Shown here: one piece after another, positions 25,922 through 33,692 of the stretch
Numbering within the stretch: the stretch's first letter is position 1
Layout of the letters: every line of letters begins with the position of its first letter
Assembly: GCA_902608065.1 (NCBI GenBank)
Contig: CACLMO010000004.1
Location: 1-40,389, forward strand
Direction: 5' to 3'
Source of the DNA: an uncultured Pelagibacteraceae bacterium
Lineage (GTDB): Bacteria > Pseudomonadota > Alphaproteobacteria > Pelagibacterales > Pelagibacteraceae
DNA: 40,389 bases
Position numbers and translations under genes: made by a program
The notes under the pieces: model-generated
The model's input: only the letters and a program-made list of their open reading frames with translations
What the model was told of the DNA's origin: nothing
Database searches by the model: none

Positions 25922-26566
25922 ATGATTATTCGTTGCGGAAGCTGTTCTAGAAAATTTGTTGTAAGAGATGTAGATATACCTAAAAAGGGAAGATTGGTTA
26001 AGTGTGGCTATTGTTCTACGTCCTGGCATCAAATGCCAACGCCAATTCCTTCAAAAACTATAGTAAAAGAAAAAATATCAAAATCTAGTGAGGAAGTTGA
26101 TGACAGTCCTTCAGTCGAAAGCATTAGAGCATCTGATGGAAAAACATACAAATTTCTGGGAAGTCAATGGGCAGAGTTGTTTCCCTCAGGTAAAACAGGT
26201 TTGTTTGCAAGAAAGAAAATTTCAAAAGAATTAGATCAAATCACCGGAAGAAAAGAAAAAAAGACAATTAAAAAAAGGCAGAAAAAAATCCAAGAAGTAG
26301 ATCCTTCACAAAGTATAGATGAAGAAAAAAGATTACCTGATATTTATAAATCAAAACAAGGTTTGGGGTTTTTTGGATATTTTTTTTTATTAATAATTGT
26401 TGGATTTTCTATAGTAGGTATACTTAAAACTTTTGAGAATGATTTACTAAGTTACTTTCCAGAAGCAGAATACATTTTTCAATTATTAGATGAACAGTTA
26501 GAATACTTTGCTGAATCTGTTAAAAATATGATTACAATAATTAATGATTTAATAGACGCATATTAA
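25922..26566 (+). CDS. Zinc-ribbon (MJ0042-type) single-pass membrane protein
   Basis: A 214-residue protein with an N-terminal zinc ribbon, MIIRCGSCSRKFVV...LVKCGYCSTSW, whose four cysteines are Cys5, Cys8, Cys28 and Cys31. This is the MJ0042-type ribbon found at the start of many alphaproteobacterial membrane proteins. A charged, low-complexity linker (Lys/Glu/Ser) follows, then one transmembrane helix at about 148-169 (LGFFGYFFLLIIVGFSIVGI) and a short acidic C-terminal helix. The ribbon would be cytoplasmic. Function is not known; regulatory or assembly roles are guesses. Confidence 0.8.
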   Translation: MIIRCGSCSRKFVVRDVDIPKKGRLVKCGYCSTSWHQMPTPIPSKTIVKEKISKSSEEVDDSPSVESIRASDGKTYKFLGSQWAELFPSGKTGLFARKKISKELDQITGRKEKKTIKKRQKKIQEVDPSQSIDEEKRLPDIYKSKQGLGFFGYFFLLIIVGFSIVGILKTFENDLLSYFPEAEYIFQLLDEQLEYFAESVKNMITIINDLIDAY

Positions 26567-26571
26567 TTAAA

Positions 26572-26757
26572 TTATTTATTAATTGATCTCCATGAATCAA
26601 CTGCAAGTAAATATAAACAGAATATAATTATAAACCAAAAAGGAAGTCCTCTCCAAAATCCAGCAAGCCCTGTGCTTATACTCCAAGCTAATCCCGTTAC
26701 AAATATAGCAACAAGCAAAACTCCAATTATAATCGTCATTTTTTCAGTTAATTTCAT
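26572..26757 (-). CDS. Small two-helix membrane protein
   Basis: A 61-residue protein with two predicted membrane helices (about 8-26, MTIIIGVLLVAIFVTGLAW, and 37-53, GLPFWFIIIFCLYLLAV). Its start overlaps the amidase stop by four bases (ATGA), so it is translationally coupled and probably genuine. It is the last gene of the TRAP transporter-amidase run. I do not recognise a family; it could be an accessory membrane subunit. Confidence 0.65.
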   Translation of the reverse strand: MKLTEKMTIIIGVLLVAIFVTGLAWSISTGLAGFWRGLPFWFIIIFCLYLLAVDSWRSINK

Positions 26758-28088
26758 TTTTTAATTTTACTAGTTAACCAGTTTGCGTTTCTAAATAATC
26801 TTTCATCATCAAATAATGATGATACTAGCTGTACGCCTATTGGAAGACCATTTTTTCCCTGAAGCAATGGTAAGCTAATAGAAGGCATTCCGCAATAAGT
26901 CCAAACTGTACAGAAAATAGGATTGCCGGTAAAATCTAAACCTTTGGGAGCTTCGCCTGTTGCAGGAGGAGTTAAGATTGCATCATAATCATGAAAAAAT
27001 TGTTTAAAGTAAGTATTTGCTGCATCTATTTTTGATAAGGCTTCATTATATTCAACTGAAGTATATTTCATGCCCCTTTCAATGGCCTCTACAATTTTAT
27101 CACTTAATTTATTTTTAGAAGATTTATATTCTTCAGAAAAAGAAGTGGCCATGTCTGACTCCATAATTATTTTATGCCATTCTGGAATGCCCCTAAAACC
27201 TTCAGGAAGTTCAACCTCATCTACTTTTCCTTTTAATTTATTCTTTATTTCATCTTTTATTTCTTCAAAACCTTCGTTTGCATCTTCCTCTAATTCTTTA
27301 ATAAAAGGTAATTTGATATAAGCTAAAACTGGTTCCATTGGAGGTTTTTGCTGACAAGCAGCTAATAATTTTGGTTTTGGATTTAGAGAAGTATCTGGAT
27401 CTTGTTGATCATAACCAATAAGTTGTTCGCTAATTAATGCAGCATCTTCTACTGAGTTAGAAAAAACTCCTACCTGATCTAATTTTCTAGAAACTTGTAA
27501 TACTAAGTGTCGCGAAATTAATCCTCTAGTAGGTTTATATCCTACTACACCACAGTAAGAGGCAGGCCTAATTACCGATCCATTTGTTTGGCTTCCCACT
27601 GCAACTGGAACCATATGTGAAGCTACGGCTGCAGCTGAACCACTTGATGATCCTCCTGGAGTTCTACTAAGATCATGTGGATTTTTAGTTTTACCAGGTG
27701 AATAGTATGCAAGCTCACACGTTACCGTTTTTCCCATAATGACCGCTCCAGCCTGTTTTAATTTCGACACAACAGTACAATCGTTTAAACTTGGATTTTT
27801 CTTATGAATTTCTGTTCCATGTCCAGTTGGCATATCTTCTGTATCAAAAATATCTTTAATGCCGATTGGAATACCATGAAGGTCGCCATGTTTTCCTGAT
27901 TGATGGAGCAAATCTGATTTTTTTGCTTGAGCAAGTGCAAGTTCTTCATCAAAGAATTCCCAAGCTTGAATATCTTTTTCTTTTTTTTTTATTTCTTTTA
28001 TGTAATTTTTTACAAGTTCTTCTGATGTAATTTCGCCCTTTTTAATAGATTTAACCATTTCTACTACGGAAGTATTAAGTGCAGACAT
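26754..28088 (-). CDS. Amidase (amidase-signature family)
   Basis: A 444-residue hydrolase of the Ser-cisSer-Lys amidase family, cleaving an amide to acid plus ammonia or amine. Catalytic features are Lys78 in GIPIGIKDIFDTED, the serine cluster in RTPGGSSSGSAAAVA (147-151) and the nucleophile Ser171 in VGSQTNGSVIRPASY. It lacks the company of gatB/gatC and is shorter than GatA, so it is not the tRNA amidotransferase subunit. It lies 5 bases downstream of the TRAP large permease, suggesting it acts on the imported compound. Possible substrates include small amides or carbamoyl compounds; none can be chosen from sequence. Confidence 0.9.
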   Translation of the reverse strand: MSALNTSVVEMVKSIKKGEITSEELVKNYIKEIKKKEKDIQAWEFFDEELALAQAKKSDLLHQSGKHGDLHGIPIGIKDIFDTEDMPTGHGTEIHKKNPSLNDCTVVSKLKQAGAVIMGKTVTCELAYYSPGKTKNPHDLSRTPGGSSSGSAAAVASHMVPVAVGSQTNGSVIRPASYCGVVGYKPTRGLISRHLVLQVSRKLDQVGVFSNSVEDAALISEQLIGYDQQDPDTSLNPKPKLLAACQQKPPMEPVLAYIKLPFIKELEEDANEGFEEIKDEIKNKLKGKVDEVELPEGFRGIPEWHKIIMESDMATSFSEEYKSSKNKLSDKIVEAIERGMKYTSVEYNEALSKIDAANTYFKQFFHDYDAILTPPATGEAPKGLDFTGNPIFCTVWTYCGMPSISLPLLQGKNGLPIGVQLVSSLFDDERLFRNANWLTSKIKK

Positions 28089-28093
28089 TAATT

Positions 28094-29440
28094 CTATTTA
28101 GCAATACCAAAAAAGTAATCTGGTAAATATAATGCTATCCCCGGAAAATTATACATAAGAACCATTGTGAATATTACTATGGCCAAATAAGGTATGATGC
28201 TTTTAAATATTTCTATTAATTCAATCTCATCTCCAACCACACCCTTCAAATAATAAGCTGCCATGGCCATAGGTGGAGTCAGAAAGGAAGTTTGAAGGTT
28301 TAAAGCAACTAGCATAGCAAAAAAGTATGGGTTGACACCAAATGTATCAAGCATAGGTAAAAAAATTGGAACAAAAATAATTAATATTTCTGTCCATTCT
28401 AAAGGCCAACCAAGTAAAAAAATTATTAACTGAACTAGAACAAGAAATTGCCAAGGCTCCAAGTTCATAGCAAGAATCCAATGTTCAATTATTGCATGAC
28501 CACCTAGATATGAAAAAACCGAGGCAAAAGTCCAAGAACCAACAAATAACCAACAAACCATCGCTGTTGTTTTGGCTGTTAAGAAAATCGATTGTTTCAA
28601 AGTTTTCCAATTAAGTGATCTATAACAAAAAGCTAAAAATAATCCTCCAAATGCACCAATTGCAGCAGCTTCTGCTGGAGTTGCTAATCCGAGTAAAATT
28701 GAGCCAAGTACTGTTAAAATTAATAATGCTAGAGGAACAAAAGAAGTTAATAGTTGAAGTAAAATAACTCTCGATGGCGGAACTTCTTCTTCTATAGGTT
28801 TTGGTGCAAGACTTGGATTAAAAAATGCACGGGTAACAACATAAATCATATAAAAACCAGCTAATAAAAAACCTGGAAAAATTGCTGCTGCGTAAAGTCT
28901 TAACGGAGATAATTCAGCTATGGCCGCATAAACAATAAGCATAATACTTGGAGGAATTAATATTCCTAAAGTTCCACCAGCACAAATTACTCCAGATGCA
29001 AAACCTCTATGATAACCTGCTTTAACCATGGCTGGGAAAGCTAGTAGTCCCATCAATGTAACAACTGCTCCGATTATTCCGCTTGCAGTAGCAAATATTG
29101 CACAAGTAGCAAGCGCTGCTACAGCCATTGAACCCGGAAGATGTCGTGTGGCTAATTGTAAACTAAAAAATAATCGATTAACAATGTTTGCACGCTCAAC
29201 AACATAGCCCATAAATAAAAATAGAGGTATGGCAACCAAAACATCATTTTCCATAACGGAATAGGTATTTTGATTAAGTAAATAAAAAATTTGATTATTA
29301 AATAAGTTATCTGCTTGAAAGTATGCGTAATAACCAAAGCCCACGCCCATAGCAATAAGTGTAAAGGCTATAGGAAAGCCTAATAAAACTAGGAAGATAA
29401 ACAATGAAAGCATTAACATAGCTACTTGTGGATCAGTCAT
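28094..29440 (-). CDS. dctM: TRAP transporter large permease (DctM family)
   Basis: Large membrane subunit that carries the substrate with Na+ or H+ in a tripartite periplasmic transporter. The 448 residues are almost wholly hydrophobic with about a dozen membrane segments. Family stretches are GFPIAFTLIAMGVGFGYYA near the N-terminus, ATASGIIGAVVTLMGLLAFP, ICAGGTLGILIPPSIMLIVY, LGLATPAEAAAIGAFGGLFL and LQTSFLTPPMAMAAYYLKG. It directly abuts dctQ (no spacer) and is followed by the amidase. Identification is secure; the substrate is not known. Confidence 0.95.
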   Translation of the reverse strand: MTDPQVAMLMLSLFIFLVLLGFPIAFTLIAMGVGFGYYAYFQADNLFNNQIFYLLNQNTYSVMENDVLVAIPLFLFMGYVVERANIVNRLFFSLQLATRHLPGSMAVAALATCAIFATASGIIGAVVTLMGLLAFPAMVKAGYHRGFASGVICAGGTLGILIPPSIMLIVYAAIAELSPLRLYAAAIFPGFLLAGFYMIYVVTRAFFNPSLAPKPIEEEVPPSRVILLQLLTSFVPLALLILTVLGSILLGLATPAEAAAIGAFGGLFLAFCYRSLNWKTLKQSIFLTAKTTAMVCWLFVGSWTFASVFSYLGGHAIIEHWILAMNLEPWQFLVLVQLIIFLLGWPLEWTEILIIFVPIFLPMLDTFGVNPYFFAMLVALNLQTSFLTPPMAMAAYYLKGVVGDEIELIEIFKSIIPYLAIVIFTMVLMYNFPGIALYLPDYFFGIAK

Positions 29441-30040
29441 TTAATTGTCCTTTCCCAATGCTTTTTTTCTTCTTAATTCTTCTTCTTTTTGTTTAATTAA
29501 ATCTTCTTCGGTTTCTCTGACATCTTCATGTCTTTGCATCCATTGACCATCCCTAATACAAAGAATACATCTCATAGATTCTGAGATTCCTTGCAATATT
29601 AACAGTCCTCCAGCAAGAGGTATTAGAGATTTAAAAAAATAAATTTGAATTCGAGCAGGGCTATTCCAGCTAACTTCTTTGTATCTCCAAGAGTCGGATG
29701 CAATTTCATAACCAAAATAAACTAAAGCTAACATTCCAGGGAAAAAGAAAAAAATGTAAAGTATTAAATCAATCCACGCCTGTGTTTTAACAGGAAATAA
29801 TCTATATAAAACATCACCTCTTACATGGGCATCTTGTGCTAATGCGTATGCTCCAGCCATTAAAAATAGACCACCATACATTTGAACCATCATATCAAAC
29901 GCCCAAACTGTGGGAGCGTTTAAAACATAACGGACAAAAACTTCATAGGTAACTGAAAGTGTTAAAATAAGAATACACCAGCCAAAAGCTCGACCAATCC
30001 ATATACTTAAACTTTCAAAGAAGTAAATAAATTTTTCCAT
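29441..30040 (-). CDS. dctQ: TRAP transporter small permease (DctQ family)
   Basis: Four-helix small subunit of the same transporter, 199 residues. Helices are at about 12-30, 50-68, 89-107 and 137-155. The motif TLSVTYEVFVRYVLNAPTVW is characteristic of DctQ, as is the loop after VQMYGGLFLMAGAYAL with DAHVRGDVLYRLF. The C-terminal ~45 residues are polar and charged (RRKKALG). It is separated from dctP by about 100 bases that contain a strong hairpin, so its expression is probably lower than that of the binding protein. Confidence 0.92.
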   Translation of the reverse strand: MEKFIYFFESLSIWIGRAFGWCILILTLSVTYEVFVRYVLNAPTVWAFDMMVQMYGGLFLMAGAYALAQDAHVRGDVLYRLFPVKTQAWIDLILYIFFFFPGMLALVYFGYEIASDSWRYKEVSWNSPARIQIYFFKSLIPLAGGLLILQGISESMRCILCIRDGQWMQRHEDVRETEEDLIKQKEEELRRKKALGKDN

Positions 30041-30093
30041 GAGCCCTCTTAAAAAAAAATAGTTTATATAAAATTATGCAAAACTCAATAAGA

Positions 30094-30120
30094 AAGGGCG
30101 GCTTTTAAAAAACCGCCCTT
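30094..30120 (-). terminator. Hairpin between dctP and dctQ: partial terminator or 3' stabiliser
   Basis: AAGGGCGG (30094-30101) pairs perfectly with CCGCCCTT (30113-30120) around an 11-base loop. On the minus strand the stem is followed by TTTCTTATT, a weak U-rich tail. It stands between the binding-protein gene and the permease genes. Such stems usually let much more binding-protein mRNA accumulate than permease mRNA. Confidence 0.6.
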
Positions 30121-30142
30121 AAAAAATTACTATCTTGATTAC

Positions 30143-31288
30143 TTAAATTGCTTTTGTAGGTTCACCAAAATGGTGTCTATAAGCCAATCCGTAATCAGGT
30201 TGGTTAAGCAATAGGTATGCCATAACTTTTTTAGCATATTTCTTTTGTGAATCGACAACTTCTTTAAAGAAAGGATCTGCCTTCGAAAATTTGTCTGTAA
30301 TCACATCCCATGCTTTTAATTGGTCAGCCATAATACTGTCTGGCGTTCTGTAAACATTTACACCAAGCTTGTTTTTTAATTTAACAAGATCATCAGCGTA
30401 TCTTAATGTGTTGTGCCAGAAGAAGTTAGAGTTTTCAGCTTCCGAAGCATACTCTAGAATTTTTTGTAATTCTGGAGCAAGACCACTAAATTTTTTCTTA
30501 TTAAAAGTGACCTCAAAAGCTTCTTGCGATTGGTGAAAGCTTGCTAAGTGATAATGTTTTGATACATCTTGCATACCAAAGTCACTATCAGAAGTTGGAT
30601 TATTAAACTCAGCAGCATCAATTAATCCGCTCTTCATTGCTGGTTGAATTTCTCCACCAGGCAATTGAACTACTGACATTCCCATTTCTCCTAGAACGTC
30701 TGCAGCTAATCCCACAGTTCGATATTTCAAACCTTTCATTTGAGAAGATTGTTTGATTTGCTCTTTAAACCATCCAAGTGGTTGAGCTGGCATTGGGCTA
30801 TTAAAGAAACTAACAAGGTTTAATCCTAAAGTACCCATCAGTTTATTGAATAATTGCATACCACCTCCGTACTGTATCCACCCTAACAACTCTTGTGCGC
30901 TCCAACCCCAACATGGGCCGGTACCGAAAAGAGAAGCAGCAGGTGATTTACTGTACCAATATGCTGGTACATAGTGAGCTCCATCTAGAACTCCTCTGTG
31001 AACAGCATCTTGCATTTGACTAGTTTTCACTACAGAATTTACAGGTAGTAAATCAATTTTCAAACTACCTCCCGCCATATCGTTAACTCTTTTAACGTAT
31101 GCTTGAGCATTCTCTAGGAAAATTCCTCCACCCCAAGCAGCTTGTACTTTTAATGTAGTAGCAGCTTTAGCGATTGAAGGCATAGCCAATGTTGCGGCAG
31201 CAACAGCACCTGTTGCAGCAGCAGCTTTAAAGAATTTACGTCTTGAAGGAGTTTTAATTCCTTTTAACGTTTTATCTTTTTTTGACAT
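30143..31288 (-). CDS. dctP: TRAP transporter substrate-binding protein, Tat-exported (DctP/TakP-like)
   Basis: Periplasmic binding protein of 381 residues. The N-terminus holds a twin-arginine-like signal (SRRKFFKAAAATGAVAAATL) followed by AMPSIAKAA and a cleavage site. The mature part has the DctP fold with GLKYRTVGLAADVLGEMG, the usual ligand-carboxylate arginine region, and GLIDAAEFNNP near the hinge. Overall it resembles the TakP group that binds 2-oxoacids and related compounds. The start is ATG 31288 because AAGGGGGA lies just upstream; the in-frame ATG at 31309 would put the ribosome site inside the gene. A promoter with an operator-like palindrome and a leader hairpin lies ahead. The ligand is unknown; an organic acid or amide is likely. 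Confidence 0.93.
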   Translation of the reverse strand: MSKKDKTLKGIKTPSRRKFFKAAAATGAVAAATLAMPSIAKAATTLKVQAAWGGGIFLENAQAYVKRVNDMAGGSLKIDLLPVNSVVKTSQMQDAVHRGVLDGAHYVPAYWYSKSPAASLFGTGPCWGWSAQELLGWIQYGGGMQLFNKLMGTLGLNLVSFFNSPMPAQPLGWFKEQIKQSSQMKGLKYRTVGLAADVLGEMGMSVVQLPGGEIQPAMKSGLIDAAEFNNPTSDSDFGMQDVSKHYHLASFHQSQEAFEVTFNKKKFSGLAPELQKILEYASEAENSNFFWHNTLRYADDLVKLKNKLGVNVYRTPDSIMADQLKAWDVITDKFSKADPFFKEVVDSQKKYAKKVMAYLLLNQPDYGLAYRHHFGEPTKAI

Positions 31289-31323
31289 AAGTTCCCCCTT
31301 AATTGTCATTAGTTAATTAACTT

Positions 31324-31357
31324 AGACAAATTTAAGCATATAAATTGATGCTTGTCT
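31324..31357 (-). promoter_or_regulatory. Leader hairpin of dctP
   Basis: AGACA (31324-31328) pairs with TGTCT (31353-31357), and AGCAT (31335-31339) with ATGCT (31348-31352). The stem is ten pairs with a six-base one-sided bulge and an eight-base loop. It lies in the transcribed leader about 35 bases upstream of the dctP start, so it could affect mRNA stability or translation. No riboswitch class is recognised. Confidence 0.4.
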
Positions 31358-31388
31358 TGATAGAAAAAAAAAAAAATTATTAAAAGTT

Positions 31389-31417
31389 AATATAGATCAA
31401 TACATTTTATGTATGAA
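31389..31417 (-). promoter_or_regulatory. Promoter of dctP with an operator-like inverted repeat
   Basis: On the minus strand TTCATA (31417-31412), 17 bases, then TATATT (31394-31389), close to a sigma-70 promoter. A perfect inverted repeat, ATACAT-AAA-ATGTAT (31400-31414), overlaps the -35 and spacer, where a repressor would block polymerase. The AT-GTAT/ATAC-AT half sites resemble GntR-type operators. No regulator gene is in the window. Confidence 0.5.
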
Positions 31418-31434
31418 TTCGCCATAGGGTTGAA

Positions 31435-32388
31435 TTAATTTACTGAATTTTTACACTTTCCTGTTTTAAAAAATTCATCAATATTATTAACGGCAAGATT
31501 TGCCATTGCAGTTCGAGTTTTTTTTGTAGCACTTCCTAAATGAGGTAATACATAAACGTTTGATAGAGTTAAATATTCTGGGTGAATATTTGGCTCTCCA
31601 TTATAAACATCTAAACCCAGAGAAAAAATTTTTCCACTTTTTAGGGCCTCTACCATTGCTTCATCATCAATCATATCTCCTCTTGCACTATTTGAAACCA
31701 CAACGCCGTCTGGAAAGTGTTTTATAGTATTTTTATTAATAATATGTTTTGTTTCTTTTGTTGCTGGACAATTAATTGAAAAAAAATCAGAAACCGACAA
31801 TAAGCTCTCTAGGGATTTATGATAAGTAGCATCTTTTTCTAAATTTTTACTTAATCTAGATCTGTTAAAATAATGAATTTTCATTCCAAAAGCTCTAGCT
31901 CGATCAGCTACAGCTCGGCCAATTCTACCCATTCCTAAAATTCCCAATCTTGCTCCTGTTAACTGTTTGCCTATTAAAAAATTCGCTGACCACTTCCAAT
32001 TTTTTTTATTTACCCATTGCATACCTTCTTTAGCTCTTCTTGATGCACCCAGAAGAATTAGCATTGTTATTTCAGCGGTAGCATCTGTTAAAACTTCTGG
32101 TGTATTCGTAACAACAATATTTTTTTTCTTTGCTGCTTCAATGTCAATATTTCCAAAACCAACTGCAAAATTGGAAATAATTTTTATCGTTTTTGGAAGT
32201 TGAGAAATTAAATTGTTATCAAATTTTTCTGTAATAGAAGACAAAATACCATCACAATCTTTACTTTCTTTTATTATTTCTTCTTGGGTAAAAATTTTAT
32301 CTTTCTTATTTAATTTAGCATCAAAAAATTTTTGAGCAAGTTCTTCACTTGAAGCTATAAGTTTTCTAGTAATCAAAATTTTTTTCAT
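31435..32388 (-). CDS. D-2-hydroxyacid dehydrogenase, glyoxylate/hydroxypyruvate reductase type
   Basis: NAD(P)-dependent dehydrogenase of 317 residues. The cofactor motif is GILGMGRIGRAVADRARAFG. The catalytic Arg is in NSARGDMIDDEAM, the Glu in LDVYNGEPN and the His in VLPHLGSATKKTR, completing the Arg-Glu-His triad of the family. The start ATG 32388 overlaps the glcF stop by four bases (ATGA) and gives the normal N-terminus MKKILITRKLI; a longer frame upstream adds only residues overlapping glcF. Following glcDEF, it most likely interconverts glyoxylate and glycolate or hydroxypyruvate and glycerate. Direction and exact substrate are inferred. Confidence 0.9.
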   Translation of the reverse strand: MKKILITRKLIASSEELAQKFFDAKLNKKDKIFTQEEIIKESKDCDGILSSITEKFDNNLISQLPKTIKIISNFAVGFGNIDIEAAKKKNIVVTNTPEVLTDATAEITMLILLGASRRAKEGMQWVNKKNWKWSANFLIGKQLTGARLGILGMGRIGRAVADRARAFGMKIHYFNRSRLSKNLEKDATYHKSLESLLSVSDFFSINCPATKETKHIINKNTIKHFPDGVVVSNSARGDMIDDEAMVEALKSGKIFSLGLDVYNGEPNIHPEYLTLSNVYVLPHLGSATKKTRTAMANLAVNNIDEFFKTGKCKNSVN

Positions 32389-33692
32389 AGATGTTTCAAG
32401 ATTTTTGGTTTGGGTCCTCCTGTATACCAATCTATAATTTCTACAGTATGCAAAATAGGTATCTTTGTACCTCTAACAATTTGCGTAATGCATCCTATAT
32501 TTCCGGTCAAAATGATATCAGGTTTAATTTTTTCAATATTAGAAATTTTATCGCTGAGTAATTTTTCTGCTATATCAATTTGCAATAAGTTATAGGTACC
32601 TGCGGAACCACAACAAATATGACCATCCTTGATATCTAAAACGTTATTTCCTGTATTTTTTATTAGGTTAATTGGTCCTTGATGCACCTTTTGTCCATGT
32701 TGCATAGAACATGCTGAATGATATGCAATTCTATAAACTTTTTCAGTTTTTGCCCTTGATACAAAGTTAAGTTTTACATTTTCTTCCAAATATTCTGTAA
32801 TATCTTTAGTTAATTCAGATATTTTTTTTGCCTTTTTTTTTAAATCTTTATCAGATCTAAAAATGAAGCCATAATCCTTTAAAGTTGTTCCACATCCTGA
32901 TGTATTAGAAATAATAGCATCTAATCCATTTTTTAAATACTCGTCGTACCAAACTAAAATATTATTTATAAAATTTTTATTTGCTAAATCCTCTTTGCCT
33001 AAATGATGATTTAAAGAACCACAACAATTAATTTTTTTTAAAACTACTACCTCAACATCATGTCTGTTTAATAATCTAATAGTTGATTCATTAATTTGTG
33101 GTGACAAAACTTTTTGAACACAACCTGTCAATAACGCTACTCTTGCAACTGGTTTTTTTTTATTTTTAGCAGGGTATATCTGTAGATTTGGAAGTGTTCT
33201 TTTGGGAAATTGTGTTGGCATCAATCTAATCATACTTCTTAATTTTTTAGGAAAAATGAAACTTATTGGCTTCACAAAAAGAACTAGAAATGCAATTAAC
33301 CTGAAATATAAAGAATTGGGTAAAACTTTAGATAAAAAATTTCTTACCATTCTTTCATTAATTGGTCTTTTGTAGGTTTTTTCTACATGTTTTCTTCCAT
33401 GATCAATTAGATGCATATAATTTACACCCGAAGGACATGTTGTCATACAGCTATAGCATGAAAGACATCTATCAATATGTTTTACAATTTTTTTATTTGC
33501 AGGTTTATTATTTTCGATCATATCTTTTATTAAATATATTCGTCCTCTTGGTCCGTCGAGCTCATCACCGAGAAGTTTGTATGTTGGGCAAGTAGCATTG
33601 CAAAATCCACAATGCACGCATTTTCTTAATATTTTTTCGCTTGATTTATTATCGTTGTTTTTTAATTGTTCTTGTGAAAAATTAGTTTCCAT
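32385..33692 (-). CDS. glcF: Glycolate oxidase iron-sulfur subunit
   Basis: Electron-transfer subunit of membrane-associated glycolate oxidase (435 residues). Two ferredoxin-type [4Fe-4S] sites are seen: Cys25, Cys28, Cys31 and Cys35 (CVHCGFCNATCP) and Cys76, Cys79, Cys82 and Cys86 (CLSCYSCMTTCP). The C-terminal half has the paired CCG domains, with LLTGCVQKVL, KKINCCGSLNHHLG, YHSACSMQHGQ and HICCGSAGTYN. It abuts glcE and overlaps the 2-hydroxyacid dehydrogenase. Passes electrons from FAD in GlcD/GlcE toward the quinone pool. Secure. Confidence 0.95.
   Translation of the reverse strand: METNFSQEQLKNNDNKSSEKILRKCVHCGFCNATCPTYKLLGDELDGPRGRIYLIKDMIENNKPANKKIVKHIDRCLSCYSCMTTCPSGVNYMHLIDHGRKHVEKTYKRPINERMVRNFLSKVLPNSLYFRLIAFLVLFVKPISFIFPKKLRSMIRLMPTQFPKRTLPNLQIYPAKNKKKPVARVALLTGCVQKVLSPQINESTIRLLNRHDVEVVVLKKINCCGSLNHHLGKEDLANKNFINNILVWYDEYLKNGLDAIISNTSGCGTTLKDYGFIFRSDKDLKKKAKKISELTKDITEYLEENVKLNFVSRAKTEKVYRIAYHSACSMQHGQKVHQGPINLIKNTGNNVLDIKDGHICCGSAGTYNLLQIDIAEKLLSDKISNIEKIKPDIILTGNIGCITQIVRGTKIPILHTVEIIDWYTGGPKPKILKHL

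Noticed and set aside
26754..28088. GatA subunit of the tRNA amidotransferase
   Set aside because: The amidase signature is shared, but gatB/gatC are absent, the context is a transporter, and the sequence is shorter than GatA.
31360..31379. Run of 13 A residues near dctP as a phase-variable tract
   Set aside because: Such runs are common in this AT-rich DNA and this one is in a non-coding leader; no support for switching.
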